A stretch of 64,000 nucleotides of DNA from the NCBI GenBank assembly GCA_938092135.1, contig CALLJL010000008.1, forward strand, positions 1 through 64,000, in the 5' to 3' direction. The DNA is from an uncultured bacterium. GTDB taxonomy: Bacteria > Acidobacteriota > Aminicenantia > Aminicenantales > CALLJL01. The notes under the pieces were generated by a model. The model was not told where the DNA came from and did not search any database. It saw only the letters and a program-made list of their open reading frames with translations. Below, piece by piece: positions 57,465-64,000 of the stretch; the stretch's first letter is position 1; every line of letters begins with the position of its first letter. Made by a program: the position numbers and the translations under genes.

Positions 57465-59039
57465 TTACTTATTGGTCAAACTATTATAAATACCGATTAT
57501 TTTTTGGCGGTATTCTTTGAGCCCCGGAATAGGAAGCCAAAGGAAAAGACCTTGCTGGCCATGGAAACGGCAGGCAATCTCACAGGCCAAACATTCTGTA
57601 CATTTTCCTTTCTGGGCCTCTTCCTCTGATATGATCAGCCTTATTTTGTTTTCGACTAGACCTAGGATTCGGGGCGAGCAGGCTTCAAGGCATGGCCGAG
57701 TCGCACATTCAGCACAGCGTCGATCATCGATGATCACAGAGCCTGTCATGGTAGCGAAAACATAGGCCCCAGGAGGGATGAAAGGATCTTTAATTGGCCG
57801 AACTTCATGTCTGATTAGGGTTCGGTTTTTAATCAATTGTTTCAGTCTCGTTGCGCAAAAATCGGGAGATTGAGCCCGACCATAGCCTTCAACCGGTGCC
57901 GGAATTTCCTTTAAATAGGTGCTCAGAATTTCAATCGCCAGCTCTTCAAAATTTCCTCCGAGCCTGATGACAGCCGGAATTTCCAGTTTTTCTTCGAGAA
58001 AAGCCTTCACCAGGCCCCGAGCTGAATGATATTGCTCTTGACTGGCGACACCTGAGCCAGAGGCAAAATAGCCACAGAGACCAGGCTGGGAAAGAATGAT
58101 TTTCGCTGCCCGATAGACTTTGCTCGCTGGGGGATTGCCACTTGTATCACAATAATTGGCTAGTTTAAAACCTTGACGAAGCAAAGCATCCATTGACATC
58201 ATGGAACCCCCCCCACCAGCTCCATGAAAGCCAACGACCAACTCGCCTTCGGGAATTTCCTCTATCATTTGGAAAAAATAAAAGGTTCCCCGATAGTCCC
58301 GTTCCTCTACCTTGTAAGCTATCTTTTCAAGTTCAGTCGGCGGGCGGTCAAATTCTCTGGCCACCTCGATTCCCAGTTCGGGATGGCGAAAAACAGCATA
58401 ATCATCTATAACCAAATGAGCATCCGCCGCAATCAGATCATTTTCGGTGGTTATAACGAGAGGATTAACTTCCAGGGAACGGGCTTCATATTTTCTGGCC
58501 ACTTCGAAAAGACGAACCAGGAAATGGGCGATTTTATTCTGAATCTCTCCAGAAAAACCGGCTCGCCTGGCCACATCCAGAGCTTCAGCTTCAGTTAGCC
58601 CACGCCTAAGGTCAATAATTTGGCGAACTATTTTTTCAGGATGACGGCTCGCTATTTCTTCAATCCCCCTTCCACCAACTGAGCTAAAAATGAGCACAGG
58701 TGCTTTTAAGGCATCGTCAATGACAAGTCCAGCAAAAAGCTCTTGAGCAATTGCCAACTTCTCTTCAACCAAAATTTTTTCAACTTTAAAATTTTTAATA
58801 TTTAAGCCAAAAAGCTGGGCGGCTAAGGAGGCCGTTTCATTAGGATTGGAGGCGAATCGTATACCTCCCAGCGAGGCTCTGCTTGTAACCCAGGCCTGAA
58901 CTTTAAGAACAACCTCACTCCCCAATTCGCGGGCAATTTCAGCGGCTTCTTCGGGGGAACAGGCCACCCGGCCGCGGGGAATTTTTATCCCGGCTTGATT
59001 TAAAAGTTCTTTGCTTTGATATTCAAAAAGACGAGCCAT
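57465..59039 (-). CDS. ATP-grasp acyl-CoA synthetase beta-type subunit fused to a ferredoxin-like domain
   Basis: Residues 1 to about 410 resemble the SucC/citryl-CoA synthetase beta subunit: MARLFEYQSKELLNQAGIKIP, LKVQAWVTSRASLGGIRF, LEVNPLVITTENDLIAADAHLVID and FHGAGGGGSMMSMDALL. About 110 further residues carry eight cysteines in two cluster motifs, CAECATRPCLEAC (Cx2Cx4Cx3C) and CTECLACEIAC (Cx2Cx2Cx3C), consistent with two [4Fe-4S] clusters. Normal beta subunits end near residue 390-400. The clusters suggest electron transfer or redox sensing tied to citryl-CoA chemistry; that is inference. First gene of the operon. Confidence 0.85.
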   Translation of the reverse strand: MARLFEYQSKELLNQAGIKIPRGRVACSPEEAAEIARELGSEVVLKVQAWVTSRASLGGIRFASNPNETASLAAQLFGLNIKNFKVEKILVEEKLAIAQELFAGLVIDDALKAPVLIFSSVGGRGIEEIASRHPEKIVRQIIDLRRGLTEAEALDVARRAGFSGEIQNKIAHFLVRLFEVARKYEARSLEVNPLVITTENDLIAADAHLVIDDYAVFRHPELGIEVAREFDRPPTELEKIAYKVEERDYRGTFYFFQMIEEIPEGELVVGFHGAGGGGSMMSMDALLRQGFKLANYCDTSGNPPASKVYRAAKIILSQPGLCGYFASGSGVASQEQYHSARGLVKAFLEEKLEIPAVIRLGGNFEELAIEILSTYLKEIPAPVEGYGRAQSPDFCATRLKQLIKNRTLIRHEVRPIKDPFIPPGAYVFATMTGSVIIDDRRCAECATRPCLEACSPRILGLVENKIRLIISEEEAQKGKCTECLACEIACRFHGQQGLFLWLPIPGLKEYRQKIIGIYNSLTNK

Positions 59040-59178
59040 TTTTCTCTTCCTAATTATTTAAAAACGTCTCTTCTATGTCAATAAAATAAATAAAAAGGTT
59101 GAAACATTATAAACTAAAAGCCTATAAGAAGAAAATTTTTTCGTTTTTAGAGAATCCTAAAGGGCTTTAAAAGCTATT

Positions 59179-59661
59179 TTATTCGAGCCAAATGCGAACA
59201 AAGGCGGAGTCGCCTTTTAATTCCATAAGATAACCTGGCCCCATTTTTTTCAGCTCGGTCCAGAGGTCAATCAATTTCAACGGGTCCTTCATCCATCTTT
59301 TATCCTGGATAAAGGAAAAATCATCTTTTATAGATAGCGAACAATCTTTTTTTCTCCTTTCCATCTCAGCTTTAATAATCAATAAATCAACCAGGGCTAT
59401 AGGCAAACTTATTTTAATCTCTTCATTTTGGCTCGCTTCGTCCTTTATCCAGATTTTCAGCCACCGGGGCGCCGATCTCAACTTCTGGTCATAAAGTTTA
59501 TGACTGGCCAGCGCCTGGCGAATGACTTTAAGATCATCATCCCCAAAGCCTTTCTGAGCAAAAAGACAGTCAGAGGCTAACCCGAACAGACCGAAAAAAA
59601 ATAGGATTAGGGAACAAAAAAGGATTAACTTTTTTTGACCAATTAATTCTTTCATTTCCAT
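59179..59661 (-). CDS. Exported protein of the sigma-factor operon, effector-type C-terminus
   Basis: No family assigned. A signal or membrane segment (LILFCSLILFFFGLFGLASDCL) is followed by about 125 residues. The C-terminal half (IKISLPIALVDLLIIKAEMER to LMELKGDSAFVRIWLE) closely matches the end of the upstream gene, and is like the short IxIPxxLxxL...IWIE module found at the end of envelope-stress and anti-sigma-associated proteins. Last gene of the operon, 27 bases after its neighbour. Confidence 0.55.
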   Translation of the reverse strand: MEMKELIGQKKLILFCSLILFFFGLFGLASDCLFAQKGFGDDDLKVIRQALASHKLYDQKLRSAPRWLKIWIKDEASQNEEIKISLPIALVDLLIIKAEMERRKKDCSLSIKDDFSFIQDKRWMKDPLKLIDLWTELKKMGPGYLMELKGDSAFVRIWLE

Positions 59662-59688
59662 GTCTCCATCTCTTAATTAATGTCTTTT

Positions 59689-60561
59689 TTATTCTCTTTC
59701 CAGCCAAATTTTAATAATTGTATCCTCATCGCGAATTTCAATAATTTGCCCTCCAGCCTGGCTCAAATCTCTTTTCAGTCTTTCGATATCATAGCCCTGT
59801 TGACGGAGCCTTTCTTTTTCCTTTTCCGGAATTGACCGAAGGGCCAAGTCAGCTAGAGTCCAGGGAATTGAAATATAAACTTCAGGTTCCTTTTTCCCCT
59901 TTTTTTCTACTTTAATTTTAAGGACGAGGGGTTTTTCAGCTCTATTTTTTTCCTCCAGCTCGCTTAGCTCGCGGGGTGATACCCGGAGCAAGGCAATTTT
60001 TGCCCGATCTCGAAGCTCTGCATCTTTTTCTTGGCTTATAATTTCTTTTAAAACAGGAATACTCTTCTCCGCCAAACTTTTTTCCTTAAGATAGCTTAGT
60101 TTAAAGGCAGCATAATAACGAACGACCTTATTGGGGCTAAGGAGACGGCTTTCAATTTTAGGGGCATATTCTTTTTTCCCTTGAGCTACAAGATCGCCGG
60201 CCAAATTGATAATTGCCAGCTCGGCTTCCTCGGTCAAGCTAATTGAACCAGGTTTGATTTGTAAATAATTTTCATACGCCATTAAAGCTTCTTCAGTTCG
60301 ACCTGGAAGCTGAGCGAGGGAGCGGGCCCGCATGAAAAGGGCCTGAGGCTTCAAAGGACTCGATGGATATCGCTTCAGAAATTCATCGAGGCGGGTTAAA
60401 GCTTCATCCCATTTTTCATCAAATATAAGCAGCTTAATTGCCTGTAAATCAGCTTCATCGGGTTTCAAGGGCTTTTGACTGGAAAAGCAAACATAGGTTA
60501 TGAATAAAATTAAACCTGAAATTAAATAAATTTTTATATTTTTATATTTCATCTTTTTCAT
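59689..60561 (-). CDS. Exported TPR/HEAT-like repeat protein of the sigma-factor operon
   Basis: The 290 residues start with a membrane/signal segment (IYLISGLILFITYVCF), then TPR-like helices (RLDEFLKRYPSSPLKPQALFMRARSLAQL) and HEAT-like ones (KVVRYYAAFKLSYLKEKSLAEKSIPVLKEII). The end (EVYISIPWTLADLALRSIPEKEKERL to IIEIRDEDTIIKIWLERE) is the module shared with the next gene. It overlaps the anti-sigma gene by four bases, so it probably belongs to the same response. Function unknown. Confidence 0.6.
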   Translation of the reverse strand: MKKMKYKNIKIYLISGLILFITYVCFSSQKPLKPDEADLQAIKLLIFDEKWDEALTRLDEFLKRYPSSPLKPQALFMRARSLAQLPGRTEEALMAYENYLQIKPGSISLTEEAELAIINLAGDLVAQGKKEYAPKIESRLLSPNKVVRYYAAFKLSYLKEKSLAEKSIPVLKEIISQEKDAELRDRAKIALLRVSPRELSELEEKNRAEKPLVLKIKVEKKGKKEPEVYISIPWTLADLALRSIPEKEKERLRQQGYDIERLKRDLSQAGGQIIEIRDEDTIIKIWLERE

Positions 60562-61418
60562 GTTATTCCCTCTCCTTCTTTAAGCTCCTGCAGGAGAAGC
60601 TGGATTTTTAAAAGCAATTGCTTTTCATCAATCAAACGAACAAGGTGCCTAGCTTCATCGGAGGAAATCTTTTCCTCCGTAAGGGCTAATTCAAGCAGGA
60701 AAGCGTCTATTTCTTCGAGAATTTGTTTGGCCTTAGCCAGGCTAAAGGAATCCAGCTGAGGAGAGAAATATTTTTTCCGCCAAAGAAGGTTTCTTAGTTT
60801 CTCCGGGGGGAGCGGAATTACCTCCGGCGAGACCTCCACTGCCTGTTTCATCGAAATCAGAATTAACCGACTCTTTTCGAGATAATCTAGAACCTCTTTT
60901 CTGGCCATTTCTTCGTCAACCCTTTCAAGAAAAGGGTCTGGAACCTGATACATTAATTCGGCTTGAGTCCATTTCTTCTCTGGCCTTAACAAATAATGAT
61001 AAGATATAAAACCAAGAAAAAGGCCTATTATCAAGCCGGCCAGCGTAGACCATCGAAGGAGAAAAACCCAGGGCCGGATAATTTGTATATGCCTTAAAAC
61101 TGACCTGTTGATAAAGCTAAGGCCTTGAAAAAGCGGTGACCATGGCCATGCGATTTGTCTGGGTCTTGAAACTGCCTCTTGAATTTTCTTCTCAATGGCG
61201 ATCGGCAATCCCTTCCAATCAACCTTTTCAAGTTCAAGTTCTATCTCTTTTTTAATCTTCTCACTCGTTGCCAGGATAGCCTGAAGGATGGCCAAATCCT
61301 GTTGGCAGGATGAACAGGTCCGAAGGTGAACTTCTATCTGAGCGGCAATGTCACCCGAAATTTCACCTAAATAATAGGCAAGTAAATACCGCTCACCAAA
61401 AGGACATTTTTTCTTCAA
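60558..61418 (-). CDS. Anti-sigma factor with zinc-finger (zf-HC2) domain
   Basis: Inner-membrane regulator predicted to hold the adjacent ECF sigma factor inactive. Its N-terminus has the ZAS/zf-HC2 layout, ending HLRTCSSCQQDLAIL, with His-x3-Cys-x2-Cys plus an earlier Cys. One membrane segment (WSTLAGLIIGLFLGFISYHYLL) separates it from about 125 periplasmic, helical residues. 286 residues. The gene overlaps the sigma gene by 26 bases. Confidence 0.85.
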   Translation of the reverse strand: MKKKCPFGERYLLAYYLGEISGDIAAQIEVHLRTCSSCQQDLAILQAILATSEKIKKEIELELEKVDWKGLPIAIEKKIQEAVSRPRQIAWPWSPLFQGLSFINRSVLRHIQIIRPWVFLLRWSTLAGLIIGLFLGFISYHYLLRPEKKWTQAELMYQVPDPFLERVDEEMARKEVLDYLEKSRLILISMKQAVEVSPEVIPLPPEKLRNLLWRKKYFSPQLDSFSLAKAKQILEEIDAFLLELALTEEKISSDEARHLVRLIDEKQLLLKIQLLLQELKEGEGIT

Positions 61419-62001
61419 GGCTGGACTCCTGGCTCAAGATTTTTTTTATAAATAACTTTATTTTATTAAAAGCCTTAAAATGGAGAGATTTAACTGTGCC
61501 GGTGGCTAAGCCCATTATGGCCGCTATTTCCTCAAAAGAAAAACCCTGGAGATGGCGAAGAAGGAAAACAAGCCTCTGTTTATCCGCTAATTTAGAAATG
61601 GCTACCTCCACGAGCTGCCTCATTTGATTCTGACTATGACTTTCAGGTTGAGTTGCTAAAAAACTTTCTATCGAAGAAAGTGACTCCTTTTCTTTATCAG
61701 AGCGGCGCTTACAGCGCTTCCGACGATAATGGTCAATGGCGACATTTTTGGCGATGCGAAATAACCAAGCCTCAAAATTCCTTCCTTCTTGATAGGAATT
61801 AAGGCTTAAATAAACTTTCATGAAAGCCTCCTGAACAACATCCAGGGAGTCCTCTCGATGACGGAGGATTGAAAAAGCCAATATGAATACTTTTTGTTGG
61901 TAAAGATAAACCAGCCGGTTAAAAGCATCTTGATCGCCCTTTTTGGCCCGTTGGCAGAGAGCCTCCGGGTTTTCATGCTCATCAGGCCTCTCTCTTTCCA
62001 T
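61393..62001 (-). CDS. ECF-type RNA polymerase sigma factor
   Basis: The 202 residues show region 2 (YQQKVFILAFSILRHREDSLDVVQEAFMKVYLSLNSY, with AWLFRIAKNVAIDHYRRKRCKR) and region 4 (LADKQRLVFLLRHLQGFSFEEIAAIMGLATGTVKSLHFKAFNKI). Region 3 is absent, as in group 4 sigma factors. It heads an operon with its anti-sigma and two exported proteins, suggesting an envelope or stress signal. The promoter it recognises cannot be read here. Confidence 0.93.
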   Translation of the reverse strand: MERERPDEHENPEALCQRAKKGDQDAFNRLVYLYQQKVFILAFSILRHREDSLDVVQEAFMKVYLSLNSYQEGRNFEAWLFRIAKNVAIDHYRRKRCKRRSDKEKESLSSIESFLATQPESHSQNQMRQLVEVAISKLADKQRLVFLLRHLQGFSFEEIAAIMGLATGTVKSLHFKAFNKIKLFIKKILSQESSLEEKMSFW

Positions 62002-62301
62002 TAATCTTTCGGTTCAGCTCTAATTTACCTTTTCGAATACATTCCTTCCCAAAAGAACCTAAATTTCCACTGAACTTTTAACCATAATTTTAAATACCAA
62101 TAATTTTACGAAAAGATGGTCAATAAGGTTTACCTCGTTAAAATTTAATAAAAAAGACTTTCTGGCTTCCTATATCTTTATCAGGCAAAAGGAAAAAGAT
62201 TAGAAAAAACTAAAATAATGTTACTTTAAAATGAGAAGACCACAAAAGAAAAAATATTACTTTCTAAAATAGCTAAACTGGATGTAATTTTAGAGATCTA
62301 T
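62002..62301. other. Intergenic region upstream of the sigma operon
   Basis: About 300 AT-rich bases. I see no tRNA, repeat or clear promoter pair; TTGACC (minus strand) has no good -10 at normal distance. Confidence 0.4.
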
Positions 62302-62586
62302 TCAAAACCGCTGAAAAGGTTTACGTTTCCCCGATCTTTCGCCCCGATGCTCACTCCTCGGTCGAGCTTCATTGACAATAATGCGTCGGCCATCAAAATC
62401 AGTTCCATTTAGCTTTTCCTTAGCTTGCTGGGCTGATTCAGCTGAGCCCATTTCGACAAAACCAAACCCACGTCCCTGAATGATATTGACTGAATTAACC
62501 TCGCCAAATTGAGAAAAGAGCTCTCTCAATTTTTCTTCCGTTGTCCTGTAATTCAGGTTGCCCACATAAAGCTTAGTCGCTGACAT
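62302..62586 (-). CDS. RNA-binding protein with RRM domain
   Basis: The 94 residues form one RRM: LYVGNL (RNP2) near the start, EEKLRELFSQFGEV and GRGFGFVEM (RNP1), then a basic tail (RPRSEHRGERSGKRKPFQRF). Bacterial RRM proteins of this size are single-domain RNA binders, many cold- or stress-induced. The start at 62586 follows AAGGAGG at seven bases; an upstream ATG adds eight residues. Confidence 0.9.
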   Translation of the reverse strand: MSATKLYVGNLNYRTTEEKLRELFSQFGEVNSVNIIQGRGFGFVEMGSAESAQQAKEKLNGTDFDGRRIIVNEARPRSEHRGERSGKRKPFQRF

Positions 62587-62794
62587 AAAAAAACCTCCTT
62601 GACCTTTCACCTCGCTTTTCCACCCTTTAAAATCAAGAGCGGCTCAAGTCGATTAGAAAAGTCAAGGCTATTTTCTCTTAAAAAAATAAAAAAATCAAGT
62701 TAAATTCAAGGCAGGCGATGATATAATTATCTGGTGATTATTCAAAACCAAAATTAAAACAACTTTACTTTGACTTTTTTTAAGAGGTTAAGTC

Positions 62795-64000
62795 ATGAAT
62801 AAAAGAAAAATTGTGTGGTTAATTATTTTCCTTTTCTTGATAATTATTTTTCTTGGGACCATTTCCTTTCTTTATTTACTAATTAAGCCACCTATAGTTA
62901 TTCCTAACAAAGCCTATTTAGAAATTAGCCTCTATGGCCAAGTTACCGATAGACCTCCTGTTGATCCAATAGAGGAATTTCTTTCTGGCTCTACAACTAT
63001 ATCGCTCCACGATCTCTGGCTGAATTTGCGGAAAGCCAAGGATGATAAGCGGATTCGCTGTCTTTTAATTCGCCTCGGACCCCTTCTCTGTGATTGGGGT
63101 AAGGTAAATGAAATAAGAGAATTTATTAAAGATTTTCGCGCTTCGGGGAAAAAGGTTTATTTTTATCTTGAAGAACTGCCTGAAGCTGACCGGGAATATT
63201 ATCTCGCCTCGGCAGGTGATAAAATTATTCTTCATCCTTTGGGCTGGCTGGGAATAAACGGACTCGGTGGTTACACACCCTTTTTCAAGAATACTCTCAA
63301 GAAAGTAGGGCTTAACCTCGAGGTTGAACATGTTGAAGAATATAAAACTGCCTATAATATTTTCACTGAAAATGGATTCACTCCCTATCACCGGGAAATG
63401 ATCGCCTCTTTGAGCGAAAATATTTTTAATAATTATGTAAGGACTGTCTCTCAAAGCCGCGGCCTAACGGAAGCCCAATTTTACCAGATTCTCAATGAAG
63501 GTCTCTTCCAGGGGAAGCAGGCTAAAGAAAAGGGGCTTATCGATGAAGTCCTCTTTCCTGATGAGGTAAAGGAGCTTCTAAAAGAAGAAGGTCAAGAATT
63601 ATCTCGGGTCTCTTTAAAAACCTACAGTCAAACAACCAATAAAAGAAAGGGGTTCTATCGGGGAAGGAAAATCGCCCTCATCTACGCTCAAGGGCCGATT
63701 ATTACGGGCGAAGGCTTTACCGCTGTCTTAGGGAGTGAAACTGTAGCTCGGTGGCTACGCCTGGCCAGAGAGGATTCGCGGATAAAAGCCGTAATCTTAA
63801 GAGTTGACAGTCCAGGCGGCTCCGCGGTCGGCTCTGATATTATCTGGCGCGAGGTTGTTTTAACTAGGAAAAAAAAGCCAGTCGTTGTTTCCATGTCCGA
63901 TGTGGCCGGTTCAGGCGGTTACTGGATAGCCATGGCAGCTACGAAAATAATCGCTCATCCCCAGACCTTGACTGGATCAATTGGTGTCTTGGCGGTCAAA
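62795..64000 (+). CDS. sppA: Signal-peptide peptidase SppA, 67-kDa type (partial)
   Basis: Serine/lysine membrane protease that degrades leftover signal peptides. An N-terminal membrane segment (IVWLIIFLFLIIIFLGTISFLYLL) is followed by a first domain with VEEYKTAYNIFTENG, holding the lysine of the dyad, and a second domain with DVAGSGGYWIAMAATKII, holding the catalytic serine. The lysine lies in the first half and the serine in the second, as in E. coli-type SppA. The frame is still open at the window end (402 codons), so the 3' end is outside. It starts 208 bases after the RRM gene, on the other strand. Confidence 0.92.
   Translation, partial: MNKRKIVWLIIFLFLIIIFLGTISFLYLLIKPPIVIPNKAYLEISLYGQVTDRPPVDPIEEFLSGSTTISLHDLWLNLRKAKDDKRIRCLLIRLGPLLCDWGKVNEIREFIKDFRASGKKVYFYLEELPEADREYYLASAGDKIILHPLGWLGINGLGGYTPFFKNTLKKVGLNLEVEHVEEYKTAYNIFTENGFTPYHREMIASLSENIFNNYVRTVSQSRGLTEAQFYQILNEGLFQGKQAKEKGLIDEVLFPDEVKELLKEEGQELSRVSLKTYSQTTNKRKGFYRGRKIALIYAQGPIITGEGFTAVLGSETVARWLRLAREDSRIKAVILRVDSPGGSAVGSDIIWREVVLTRKKKPVVVSMSDVAGSGGYWIAMAATKIIAHPQTLTGSIGVLAVK

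Noticed and set aside
62767-62794. TTGACT just before sppA as a promoter
   Set aside because: No -10 box can fit between it and the start codon; the better TATAAT at 62722-62727 lacks a good -35.

Overview
The window looks like chromosome from a Gram-negative-type bacterium with AT-rich intergenic DNA. The gene content (six-bladed beta-propeller remnant, FecR protein with a Trp/Tyr/Gly-rich domain, DRG-like TGS GTPase, MglA-type GTPase, split citryl-CoA synthetase/lyase genes, archaeal-type fructose-bisphosphate aldolase/phosphatase) suggests Aminicenantes or a related Acidobacteriota-like lineage. That placement is inference from gene families, not a phylogeny. MurE carries the meso-diaminopimelate motif, and GyrB has the long Gram-negative-type layout. 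No rRNA, tRNA, CRISPR array or complete mobile element was seen.

Layout. 1-2.5 kb is a decaying accessory cassette: a broken Cys-pair protein, a 10-cysteine secreted peptide with an apparent one-base frameshift, a broken beta-propeller, and a convergent radical SAM/SPASM enzyme. 2.6-7.5 kb holds gyrB-gyrA on the minus strand. 8.2-18.6 kb is mixed housekeeping: DRG-like GTPase, M28 peptidase, cyclophilin, phosphatidylethanolamine synthesis (psd, pssA), an M23 peptidase, a FecR protein, bifunctional FBP aldolase/phosphatase, a Nudix hydrolase and a DUF2007 protein. 19-36 kb is a tightly packed plus-strand division and cell-wall (dcw) operon, mraZ to ftsZ, with hutI overlapping the ftsZ end. It starts at a strong promoter followed by three exactly phased MraZ boxes. 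murB and ddl are missing from it.

36-40 kb has an amino-acid permease, a YifB/ComM ATPase and an MglA-like GTPase on the minus strand. 40.3-47.7 kb is a minus-strand surface-polysaccharide cluster: an alkaline-phosphatase-superfamily enzyme, two small proteins and four GT4 glycosyltransferases in a mirror order A'-B'-B-A. 47.9-49.1 kb has a LOG-like protein and truA.

The most unusual region is the minus-strand run at 49.1-59.0 kb: a succinyl-CoA-synthetase-beta-like ATP-grasp protein fused to a ferredoxin-like domain, an alpha subunit, citryl-CoA lyase, an HD protein, two different LeuC/LeuD-type hydro-lyases and one isocitrate/homoisocitrate-type dehydrogenase, then tsaB and rimI. Together these could form a citrate cleavage/synthesis and isomerisation module (reductive or reversible TCA), or a 2-oxoacid chain-elongation pathway. 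Sequence alone does not decide between them. The far end holds an ECF sigma/anti-sigma operon with two lipid- or envelope-facing effectors of unknown function, an RRM protein, and an sppA gene that runs off the window.
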